Positions 30,896 through 38,187 of a stretch of DNA of 38,187 bases are shown here, piece by piece (within the stretch, counting starts at the first letter, position 1; the number at the start of each line of letters is the position of its first letter). Position numbers and translations under genes: made by a program. The stretch lies in assembly GCA_035545535.1 (NCBI GenBank), contig DASZYF010000216.1:1-38187 (forward strand), given 5' to 3'. Under the pieces are notes generated by a model that saw only the letters and a list, made by a program, of their open reading frames with translations, was not told the origin of the DNA and did no database searches. The DNA is from DASZYF01 sp035545535. GTDB lineage: Bacteria; Actinomycetota; Actinomycetes; Mycobacteriales; CAJCIY01.

Positions 30896-33796
30896 CTACG
30901 GCGTCAGATCGGGGCCGTTCGCGGTGCGCCGGTGCCGCCGGGTCAGCGCCAGGCCACCGACCACGAGGAGCAGTGCCGTGACCCCGAGCCCGACCGGTAC
31001 ACCGGTGGCGGCGAGTGACCCACCCGGCTTCGTGACGTGAGGCACCTTCTCCGGCTTCTTGGTGGGCTTCTTCGCGGGCTTGGTCGCTGCCTTGGGCACT
31101 GCCAGCAGCCACACGCCGCGGCCGTAGGTCGAGGCGACGAGGTCCTTGCCGTTGCTCGAGAGCGACAGGCCGTAGACGCGGGCCAGCGGCAGGTTCGTGC
31201 CGACCCTCGACCAGTGCTGGCCGGTGAGCGGCGCGCTGAACACGCCCTGGTCGTGGGCGACGTAGATCCGCCCGCCGGTGATGACCGCGTCGTAGACGTT
31301 GCCGACGGGCAGGTCGCCGCTGATGTCGGTGAAGTGGTCACCGGCGTCGGTGCTGCGGATGACCCGGCCGGCGTCGCCACCGAGGTCGAGCCGCTCGACG
31401 CTGGGCGCCTGCGTGACCATCACGACGTCCTTCACGTTCGCCGGGTCGATGGCGAGCGCGGACGGCTGCCGCGTCGGCATGCCGATGCCTTGGGCGACGT
31501 GCCAGCACGCGGTGCTCGCCTTCGCCGGCGTGCAGCCCGGCTTGCCGACGTTGGTGGCGAGCTGGCGGTCGAGGCTCGACAGCGGCAGGTGGATCGAGCT
31601 GGCGCAGACGGCGCACGACGCGGCGTAGACGTCCGCACCGCGCACGGCGACGGCCTGCGTCTGCCGGTCGCCGAGCTTGTTGCTGCCGTTGCTGAACACC
31701 GTCACCCAGTCGCCGTTGCCGGACAGGCCCGTCGGGTCGCCCAGACCGAGACCGGTCGGGTCGGCCTGACCCATCGTTGCCGCGCCCTTCGTCGACTCCT
31801 CGATGACGTTGCCACCGATCACCAGGTGGTTCTCGTCGGTCGGGTCCATCGCGAACGCCGCCGGCAGGAAGGCTGGCGTGACGTCACTGGAGCCGATGGA
31901 GGCGATCGTCTGGCCACCGTCGGTCGTGACGGCGAGCGAGCCGTTCTGCATGCAGTAGAAGATCTTCGGGTTCGTGGGCGACACCGCGACGGACGTGCCG
32001 TCGCCGCCGCACACCTCATAGGAGTTGTTGCTGCCCGGCGGGTAGAGCACCGTGCCGTTGTCCTGCAGGCCCGCGATGACCTCACCGTTCGGCCCTTCGA
32101 CCGCGCGGTAGGGCAGGAGCTCGTTGAGGTGGGCGCCGGTGACCCAGCCGGTCTGCGCGAACCCGTTCGGCCCGGAGTCCTGGCGGAAGACGCCGCCGTC
32201 GTTGCCGATCCACAGCCGCGAGCCGGAGGCGGTCTTGAGCAGCGCGACGCCGTGCTGGTCGGGGTGGGTCACGACGCCGGTCGCCTGCAGGCAGGGCTGC
32301 GGAACGTTCACGACGGCGTTGCAGGCGGAGAAGTAGGAGTCGATCGACTGGAACGGCGTGACGCCCGGCACGCTCATCGGCGTGACGCTCTGGTAGACCT
32401 CCTCCTCACCGACGAGCACGCGGTCGGCGTCGTTCGGGTCGACCTGGACCCAGCCGTTGTACCAGGCCTGGATGCCCGCGTTGTAGCCGAGCAGCGACAG
32501 CGCGGACAGCGCCGGCTGCACGCTGCCGGGGGCGATGGTGAAGTCCGCGGAGTCGGCCTTGAGCGCCCACGTCGCCCCACCGTCGGTCGAGCGGTACAGC
32601 CCGTTGAGGCTCGTCGGGTGCACCGGGTTGGGCAGGCCGAGCGCCGCCGCCCCGCCGTCGACCGGTGCGGCGACACCGCTGCTGCGGTGGCCGGCGTCGG
32701 CGACGAGCGCGTAGAGCGTCGCGCCGTCGGCCGACCATGCGAGCCGGGTGCGTCCGATCGGGTCGGAGCTCTTCAGCGGCTCCTGCTCCCAGCCGGTCGT
32801 CGCGCTGGTCACGTCGACGCGGTGCCAGGTGCCCGGCGCGCCGCCCTCGGTGGAGCGGTAGAGGCCGTTGCCGGGTGCGGCGACGGTGCCGTCGGGCAGC
32901 AGCGTCTTGCCGGCGACGTAGCCGACGGCCGCGTCGACCTCGTTGGGGTGACCCGGGCGCGGCTGGACGTCGCTGGTCCAGCTGCCGATGAGCGAGTACG
33001 GCGCGGGCGCCGTCCCGGCCGCGTTCGTCGGGAGCAGCACGTCCTGGAACGACGCGCCGTGGTCGGTCGAGCGGAAGAGACCTCCGGACGTCGCCACGAA
33101 GACCGTGCCGTCATCAGAGACCGACACCTGCTGCCCGCCGGTCCCCCGCACGTTCTGCGCGGGCCGCACGAACGTCCGGCCGGCGTCGTGGCTCACGTAC
33201 ACGCCGAGCGAGCCGCCCTCACCGCCGCCCTGGAACGCCTGCCCCGTGGCGACGTAGACGTCGTCGGGGCGGTTCTTGTCCAGACCGACGGCGCCGACCG
33301 GGACGGCCGGCACCGCGAGCGCGGCCCAGTGGGCGCCGCCGTCGGTGGTCTTGTAGACGCCGCCGCCGGTGCCGACGTAGGCCGTGCCGCCGGTGGCGTC
33401 GCGCGGGTCGAGCGCGATCGACAGCACGATGCCGGTGGTGGGCAGGCGCCCTTCCTGGGTGGCGTAGCCGGCGTCGCCGATGATCGCGCCCGTCGGCCCG
33501 ACGTTGCGCCAGGTGCCGGCGACGGCCGGCAGCGACTTGGCCTTGCGGGCGGCCGCGTAGTTCTCGGCCACAGGGTCGACGTTGCGCGGGACCATCGCGA
33601 GCTGCTCGGCGGTGGCCACCGACACGGCCGGCGCGCCCTCCAGCCGCAGCGGCAGGGAGGACAGCGGCCGGGCGTCGGTCCGGTGCACGGCGGCGGCGCG
33701 CGCGGCGGCGGTGCCCGCGCCGGCGGTGCCGACCGCCGCGAGCACGGCCGATCCGGCAGCAGCGAACGAGAGCGCGATCTTGATGCGGCGGTTCAC
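30896..33796 (-). CDS. Secreted, wall-anchored Asp-box (BNR) repeat protein, LAATG sortase signal
   Basis: The 966-residue protein has a signal peptide (MNRRIKIALSFAAAGSAVLAA...), then a beta-propeller built from about seven Asp-box repeats such as KTTDGGAHW, VSHDAGRTF, RSTDHGASF, RSTDGGATW and RSTDAGDHF. The C-terminus is a Lys/Pro-rich wall-spanning linker, LAATG at 928-932, a membrane helix and RRHRR: a class E (LAxTG) sortase signal. Similar folds occur in sialidases and sortilin-like (VPS10) proteins; no catalytic set is clear. It is a paralogue of the upstream gene (33876-36845), sharing Asp-box order, GLQDNGT, CGGDG and a GCTP...ACWH cysteine pair. Ligand unknown. Confidence 0.85.
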   Translation of the reverse strand: MNRRIKIALSFAAAGSAVLAAVGTAGAGTAAARAAAVHRTDARPLSSLPLRLEGAPAVSVATAEQLAMVPRNVDPVAENYAAARKAKSLPAVAGTWRNVGPTGAIIGDAGYATQEGRLPTTGIVLSIALDPRDATGGTAYVGTGGGVYKTTDGGAHWAALAVPAVPVGAVGLDKNRPDDVYVATGQAFQGGGEGGSLGVYVSHDAGRTFVRPAQNVRGTGGQQVSVSDDGTVFVATSGGLFRSTDHGASFQDVLLPTNAAGTAPAPYSLIGSWTSDVQPRPGHPNEVDAAVGYVAGKTLLPDGTVAAPGNGLYRSTEGGAPGTWHRVDVTSATTGWEQEPLKSSDPIGRTRLAWSADGATLYALVADAGHRSSGVAAPVDGGAAALGLPNPVHPTSLNGLYRSTDGGATWALKADSADFTIAPGSVQPALSALSLLGYNAGIQAWYNGWVQVDPNDADRVLVGEEEVYQSVTPMSVPGVTPFQSIDSYFSACNAVVNVPQPCLQATGVVTHPDQHGVALLKTASGSRLWIGNDGGVFRQDSGPNGFAQTGWVTGAHLNELLPYRAVEGPNGEVIAGLQDNGTVLYPPGSNNSYEVCGGDGTSVAVSPTNPKIFYCMQNGSLAVTTDGGQTIASIGSSDVTPAFLPAAFAMDPTDENHLVIGGNVIEESTKGAATMGQADPTGLGLGDPTGLSGNGDWVTVFSNGSNKLGDRQTQAVAVRGADVYAASCAVCASSIHLPLSSLDRQLATNVGKPGCTPAKASTACWHVAQGIGMPTRQPSALAIDPANVKDVVMVTQAPSVERLDLGGDAGRVIRSTDAGDHFTDISGDLPVGNVYDAVITGGRIYVAHDQGVFSAPLTGQHWSRVGTNLPLARVYGLSLSSNGKDLVASTYGRGVWLLAVPKAATKPAKKPTKKPEKVPHVTKPGGSLAATGVPVGLGVTALLLVVGGLALTRRHRRTANGPDLTP

Positions 33797-33854
33797 GCGA
33801 CAACGATCGCACGATCAGACATCCCGGGCACACCGAGGACGCGCCGGACGCGCT

Positions 33855-33870
33855 CCGTTCTCAGGAACGG
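33855..33870 (-). terminator. Hairpin after the first BNR gene
   Basis: CCGTTC-TCAG-GAACGG is a perfect 6-bp stem with a 4-base loop, 5 bases after the stop of the upstream BNR gene. It may end transcription partly and lower expression of the second gene. No T-run. Confidence 0.45.
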
Positions 33871-33875
33871 CCCGG

Positions 33876-36845
33876 TCAGCCGCGCCGAGCGTGGCGGCGC
33901 GGCGGGCGCCGCACCACCACCGCACCGGCGAGGAGCAGCAGCCCGGCGACGCCGAGCCCGGCCGGCAGGCCGGTCGCGGCGAGCCCACCACCCGGCGGCT
34001 TCACCGTCGGCGGCTTCTGCGGGTGCTTCTTCGGCGGGACCACCCCGGTGCCGGTGCGGGCCTTCGTCGGGAACGTGTAGACCCACGCGCCGCGGCCGAA
34101 CACCGCCGCGACCATCTTCTTGCCGGTCTCGTCGAGGCGGATGTCCTTGACGGTCGTCGCGGGCAGGCCGCTGCCGAGGCGCGACCACGCTTTGCTGCCC
34201 GCCTTGGCGGTGAACACGCCGACGTCGGTGGCCGCGATGAGCTGGCCGTCGCGCAGCAGCACCTGGTTCACGTTCGTCAGCGGCAGGTTGCCGGAGACGT
34301 CGGTGAAGTGCTCGCCGCCGTCCTTGCTCACCATGATCCGCTGCGTCCCGACGATCTTGGGGTCGTAGCCGACGAAGCTCACGTCCTGCAGGCCGACGTA
34401 GACGGTGCTCGGGTGCGCCGGGTCGAACGCGACCGCCGCGATGCGCCGCTTCGGCAGGCCATGGCCGGCCGCGGTGTGCCAGCACGCCTTGTCGGCGTAC
34501 TTCGGCGTGCACCCCGCCTTCACGTCGGTGAGCACCGTGCTGTGGATGGTCGAGGTGTCTCCGTAGGACGCGCGGCACGCCCCGCAGGTGCCGACGTAGG
34601 CGAGCGCGCCGGAGAGCTGGAAGGCGCTCGCCTGCCAGTCGGTGCCGCGGGCCGGTGAGGCGCCCGCGTCGTAGACCGTCGCCCAGGAGTCGGTCCCCTG
34701 GCCGGAGCCGAGCAGCTGGTTGCGCGGGTTCGGGTCCCCCAGCGCGGTCAGCTCCTGCACGTCGCGGCCGCCGATGATGAGGTGAGTGTGGTCGGCCGGG
34801 TCCTGCGCCATCGGCGTGAGGCCCCACGGCGTGATCGTCTGCGGGCTGATGCCCGCGCTGTTCGCGCCGTTGCCCGTGACGTACTCGACCGAGTCGTTGA
34901 AGTGCGTGCAGAACAGGCTGTCGTCGGTGGGTCCGGGGAACACGTCCACGCCGTCGCCGCCGCACACCTCGGTGCCCTTGCCGTCAGGGGTCACCCACGC
35001 GGTGCCGTTGTCCTGCAGGCCGACGAGGATGCGCCCGTCCGACCAGAACGCCGCGTGGTACGGCTGCAGGTTCGACACCGGGTTGGCCGGTCGCCAGGTG
35101 TTGTTGCTGAAGGACAGGAGGTTGCCGGTGGCGAGCAGGCCGTCGGCCTGCAGGCCCGCGTCCTCGACGAAGAAGCCGCCGTCGTTCCCGCTGTAGATCC
35201 GCTCACCGCCGCCGGGCAGCTTGACGACCTGCGCGACGTGCTGGTCGGGGTGGGTCGTCGCGCCCTCGTACAGCCCGGTGCCGGTGTCCGGGCAGGCGAT
35301 GGACGTGCCGCCGATGAGCCCGGAGCTGACCGTCGTGTAGAAGCCGCAGAAGTCGGCGTAGCGCTCCATGACCTGCGACTTCGTCGCGTACTGGACGTTC
35401 GTGGGGTCGGCCACGGCGGTCGGGTTGGCGAGGCCGTACTCGCCCTCGAACGCCTCCTCGAGGCCGAAGTACACCCGGTTCGGATCGATCGGGTCGGTGG
35501 CGACCCAGTTGTTGTAGTACGCCTGCACGCCCGGGTACTCGCCGAGCGCGGCGAGCGCGTTCTCCACCGAGTTGAGCGACGGGAGCAGCTTGAGCGTCGT
35601 CTCCTGCTCGACCCAGTGCTGGCCGTCGTCGATGCTGCGGTACAGGCCGTTGAGCGCGCCGGGCTTCAACGGGTTGACGCCGAGCCCGGCCGGGTCGGGC
35701 AGGTCGGGCAGGCCGAAGATGTTCTGGCCGCCGGTCGCGTAGCCCGCGTCGGAGACGAGCGCCCACATCGTGTTCTCCTGGCCGGGCGCGCTGCCGTAGG
35801 CCAGGCTGATGCGGCCGACCGGGTCGGTGGAGTCGAGCTGCCCCGCGGAGAAGGAGAAGTCGGCCGTCGGCTGCGGCATGTAGGTGAACGAGCCCGGCGC
35901 GCCGCCGGTGGTCGAGCGGTACAGGCCGTTGCCCTCCGACAGCGGCTTGCCGTCCGGGCCGGGCCGGTGGCCGAAGCCGAAGCCGACCGCGACGGTGACC
36001 TCGTTGGGCGATCCGGGCTTCGCGTTGATCGCGGTGATCCAGGAGCCGTAGGGCTGCGGGCCGGGGCCGGTGTGCGCCGCGTTCGTCGGCAGCGGGACCG
36101 CGGTGAACGAGGCGCCGCGGTCGGTGGAGCGGAACAGCCCGGTGTTGGTGCCGACGAAGATGCCCTCGGGCGTCGCGGTGATGACGTTGACGCCGTAGCC
36201 GCCGACGTTCTTCGCGGGCCGCGTGAACGTCTTGCCGCCGTCGTGGCTGACCCACATGCCGGTGCCGCTCGCGTCGCCGCTGATCGTGAGCAGCGCGATG
36301 CCGGTGCCCACGTAGAGGTCGCCGGGGTGGCTGGGGTCGATGGCCAGCGCGCCGACCGGGCTGCGCGGGATCTTGCCGTCGCTGATGTTGGTGACGGTCT
36401 TGCCGGCGTCGTGGGTGACGTAGACGCCGCCGTGGTCGCCGAAGTACGCGGTGTTGCCCGAGGCGTCGTTGGTGTCGACCGCGAGGGCAGTGCCCATGCC
36501 GCCTACCGGGCCGAGCTTCTCGGCGCCGTTCCCGACGCCGTTCACGAAGCCGACGCCGTACGGGCCGAACTCCTTCCAGGGGGCGCTGCCGGCCGCCTTC
36601 GGCAGCTTCTGCGCGGCCTTCACCGCGGCGTACTGGATCGCGTTGCTGTTCGGGCCGTAGATCGTCGCATCGGTCGGGATCGTCGCCCGCAGGTCGTTCT
36701 CGACCAGGTCGGTCAGCCGGGCCGGGCGGTCGTGCGGTGCCGGCGCGACTGCCGCGGCGACCGGGACGGCGGTGACTCCGGCGGCGACGAGGAGGGCGAG
36801 GCCGCCGACGAACAGGGTGCGAGACAGCCGCGATCGGGGGTCCAC
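33876..36845 (-). CDS. Secreted, wall-anchored Asp-box (BNR) repeat protein, LAATG sortase signal (paralogue)
   Basis: The 989-residue protein has a signal peptide (MDPRSRLSRTLFVGGLALLVAAG), about six Asp-box repeats (VTHDAGKT, VSHDGGKTF, RSTDRGASF, RSIDDGQHW, VSKDGGEHF and a looser RSTTGGAPG) and many long loops with paired cysteines. It ends with a Lys/Pro linker, LAATG (955-959), a hydrophobic helix and an Arg-rich tail. A class E sortase should attach it to peptidoglycan. It aligns with its neighbour across most of its length, including GLQDNGTA, CGGDG and GCTP...KACWH, so the pair arose by tandem duplication followed by strong divergence. GTG 36845. Ligand or substrate unknown. Confidence 0.85.
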   Translation of the reverse strand: MDPRSRLSRTLFVGGLALLVAAGVTAVPVAAAVAPAPHDRPARLTDLVENDLRATIPTDATIYGPNSNAIQYAAVKAAQKLPKAAGSAPWKEFGPYGVGFVNGVGNGAEKLGPVGGMGTALAVDTNDASGNTAYFGDHGGVYVTHDAGKTVTNISDGKIPRSPVGALAIDPSHPGDLYVGTGIALLTISGDASGTGMWVSHDGGKTFTRPAKNVGGYGVNVITATPEGIFVGTNTGLFRSTDRGASFTAVPLPTNAAHTGPGPQPYGSWITAINAKPGSPNEVTVAVGFGFGHRPGPDGKPLSEGNGLYRSTTGGAPGSFTYMPQPTADFSFSAGQLDSTDPVGRISLAYGSAPGQENTMWALVSDAGYATGGQNIFGLPDLPDPAGLGVNPLKPGALNGLYRSIDDGQHWVEQETTLKLLPSLNSVENALAALGEYPGVQAYYNNWVATDPIDPNRVYFGLEEAFEGEYGLANPTAVADPTNVQYATKSQVMERYADFCGFYTTVSSGLIGGTSIACPDTGTGLYEGATTHPDQHVAQVVKLPGGGERIYSGNDGGFFVEDAGLQADGLLATGNLLSFSNNTWRPANPVSNLQPYHAAFWSDGRILVGLQDNGTAWVTPDGKGTEVCGGDGVDVFPGPTDDSLFCTHFNDSVEYVTGNGANSAGISPQTITPWGLTPMAQDPADHTHLIIGGRDVQELTALGDPNPRNQLLGSGQGTDSWATVYDAGASPARGTDWQASAFQLSGALAYVGTCGACRASYGDTSTIHSTVLTDVKAGCTPKYADKACWHTAAGHGLPKRRIAAVAFDPAHPSTVYVGLQDVSFVGYDPKIVGTQRIMVSKDGGEHFTDVSGNLPLTNVNQVLLRDGQLIAATDVGVFTAKAGSKAWSRLGSGLPATTVKDIRLDETGKKMVAAVFGRGAWVYTFPTKARTGTGVVPPKKHPQKPPTVKPPGGGLAATGLPAGLGVAGLLLLAGAVVVRRPPRRHARRG

Positions 36846-36901
36846 GCCGCAGAGGCTACGACCGCCGGATCACGCCGCGAGCCAGGGCGGCGCCGGGGCT
36901 T

Positions 36902-36919
36902 CCCGCGTTGCGACGCGGG
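36902..36919 (-). terminator. Hairpin after rny
   Basis: CCCGCGT-TGCG-ACGCGGG is a perfect 7-bp, GC-rich stem with a 4-base loop, 36 bases after the rny stop and before the BNR pair. A plausible factor-assisted terminator; no T-run. Confidence 0.55.
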
Positions 36920-36955
36920 TGGGCGGAGCGTGACGGCGCCGTGACCTCTGACCGG

Positions 36956-38187
36956 TCAGTGGGCGGTCTCGGTGGCCCGGCTCTCCCGGACGACCGTCAC
37001 CCGGATCTGGCCCGGGTAGGTCAGCTCCTTCTCGATCTGCTGGGCGATGTCGCGGGCCAGGACCTGGGCGCCGAGGTCGTCGACGACGTCGGGCACGACC
37101 ATCACGCGGACCTCCCGGCCGGCACTCATGGCGTAGACCTTCTCGACGCCCTCGTGCTCGCGCGCGATCTCCTCGATCCGGGACAACCGGGACACGTAGT
37201 GCTCGAGCTGGTCGCGCCGGGCGCCCGGACGCCCGCCGGAGCAGCTGTCGCTCGCGATGGTGAGCCAGGCCTCGAGGGTGCGCGGCGGCACCTCCTCGTG
37301 GTGGGCCTCGATCGCGTGGACCACGTCCTTGCTCTCGCCGTACTTGCGGGCGAGGTCGGCGCCGATGAGCGCGTGGCTGCCCTCGACCTCGTGGGTCAGC
37401 GCCTTGCCGATGTCGTGCAGGAAGGCGCCCCGCTTCACGACCGTGACACCCTCGTGCGGCAGGCCGAGCTCGCCCGCGATGCCGCCCGCGATGTGCGCGG
37501 TCTCGATGAGGTGCTTGAGGACGTTCTGGCCGTAGGACGTGCGGTACTTGAGCTTGCCGAGCAGCGTGACCAGCTCCGGGTGCACGTCGGTCAGGCCGGC
37601 CTGCACGATGGCGTCCTCGCCGGCCTTCCGGATCGTGTCGTCCACCTCGGCCTGCGCGCGGGCGAAGGTCTCCTCGATCCGCTGGGGGTGGATGCGGCCG
37701 TCGGCGATGAGCGTCTCGAGCGTCAACCGGCCGATCTCACGACGGACCGGGTCGAAGCAGGAGAGAAGCACCGTCTCCGGGCTGTCGTCGATGAGCAGGT
37801 TGACGCCGGTGACGGACTCGAAGGTCCGGATGTTGCGGCCCTCGCGGCCGATGATGCGGCCCTTCATGTCATCGCCCGGCAGGTGGATGACGGTGACGAC
37901 GCTCTCGGTGGTCTGCTCGGAGGCGACGCGCTGGATGGCGAGGCCGACGATCTCGCGGGCGCGGACCTCGGCCGTGGCCCGGGCCTCGTCCTCGCGATCG
38001 CGGATGATCAGAGCGGCGTCGCGCTTGGCCTGCTGCTCCACCTGCGCGAGGAGCTCGGCGCGGGCCTGCTCGGCGGACAGGCCGGCCCGGCGGGCGAGCT
38101 CCGCCTGCTGGGCGGCCTCCGCCTGGGCGAGCGCCGCCTCGCGGGCCGCGAACCCGGCCTCGCGCTCCTCGAGCCGGTGGGCCTGGG
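36956..38187 (-). CDS. rny: Ribonuclease Y (5'-partial; start beyond the window)
   Basis: The visible 410 codons run off the window edge with an open frame, so the N-terminal membrane anchor lies outside. The first ~100 visible residues are a charged, Ala/Glu/Arg-rich coiled coil (EEREAGFAAREAALAQAEAAQ). A KH domain follows (GRIIGREGRNIRTFESVTG), then an HD domain with the metal-binding HDIGK and AHHEE, then SGGRPGARRDQLEHYVSRL typical of RNase Y. RNase Y is a membrane-bound endonuclease that starts mRNA decay. A GTG near 38041 is internal, not a start. In actinobacteria rny is commonly near recA/recX and miaB. Confidence 0.95.
   Translation of the reverse strand, partial: QAHRLEEREAGFAAREAALAQAEAAQQAELARRAGLSAEQARAELLAQVEQQAKRDAALIIRDREDEARATAEVRAREIVGLAIQRVASEQTTESVVTVIHLPGDDMKGRIIGREGRNIRTFESVTGVNLLIDDSPETVLLSCFDPVRREIGRLTLETLIADGRIHPQRIEETFARAQAEVDDTIRKAGEDAIVQAGLTDVHPELVTLLGKLKYRTSYGQNVLKHLIETAHIAGGIAGELGLPHEGVTVVKRGAFLHDIGKALTHEVEGSHALIGADLARKYGESKDVVHAIEAHHEEVPPRTLEAWLTIASDSCSGGRPGARRDQLEHYVSRLSRIEEIAREHEGVEKVYAMSAGREVRVMVVPDVVDDLGAQVLARDIAQQIEKELTYPGQIRVTVVRESRATETAH

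Noticed and set aside
31037..34150. 1037-codon frame antisense to the BNR protein
   Set aside because: Same codon-bias effect; Arg/Ala/Val-rich with no domains, signal peptide or Shine-Dalgarno.

Overview
The window is very GC-rich, densely coded DNA from an actinomycete (phylum Actinomycetota). The evidence is the gene content. It has SepH (an FtsZ partner known from actinobacteria), three F420-type luciferase-like oxidoreductases and a mycothiol-dependent DinB-fold enzyme. It also has an actinobacterial NrdR/NrdJ pair, a LysM division-inhibitor gene divergent from lexA (the M. tuberculosis arrangement), and LAxTG-type sortase signals. The order nrdR - LysM - lexA ... hflX - dapF - miaA - extradiol-like gene - miaB ... 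rny is a conserved chromosomal backbone. GTG starts and 4-bp stop/start overlaps are common. I see no rRNA, tRNA, CRISPR array, IS element or prophage.

Bases 1-3006 (+ strand) hold a tightly coupled accessory cluster. It contains a toxin with a C-terminal CdiA-CT-like RNase A fold (N-terminus cut by the window edge), an overlapping small acidic protein that is the likely immunity protein, a small helical EspC/WXG100-like protein, a lipoprotein and a cysteine-rich secreted PKD-domain protein. Next come a GAF protein with a dead GGDEF domain, an aldo/keto reductase, a LigB-type ATP-dependent DNA ligase, an LLM oxidoreductase, sepH and ctaG. A five-gene minus-strand operon follows (MDMPI/DinB enzyme, LLM oxidoreductase, SDR, EcsC-like protein, LLM oxidoreductase), which looks like redox or detoxification metabolism.

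Bases 13386-18775 form the DNA-precursor and SOS block: B12-dependent ribonucleotide reductase nrdJ, its repressor nrdR with two NrdR-box-like sites 32 bp apart, a LysM membrane protein (ChiZ/DivS type) and divergent lexA, with TCGAAC-type SOS boxes between them. A full GGDEF-EAL membrane protein, a PLP decarboxylase, and a WXG100-like gene overlapping an alpha/beta-hydrolase effector candidate then lie between lexA and hflX.

Bases 24536-38187 are all on the minus strand. rny (partial) leads into two tandem cell-wall-anchored Asp-box (BNR) proteins, miaB, an extradiol-dioxygenase-like gene, miaA, a degenerate EAL protein, dapF and hflX. The miaB/extradiol/miaA genes are joined by GTGA and CTGA overlaps, and miaA appears to start at a CTG codon. 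Non-core genes (toxin-like loci, c-di-GMP proteins, the wall-anchored pair) are inserted at several points in the conserved backbone; these are the most interesting parts of the window.
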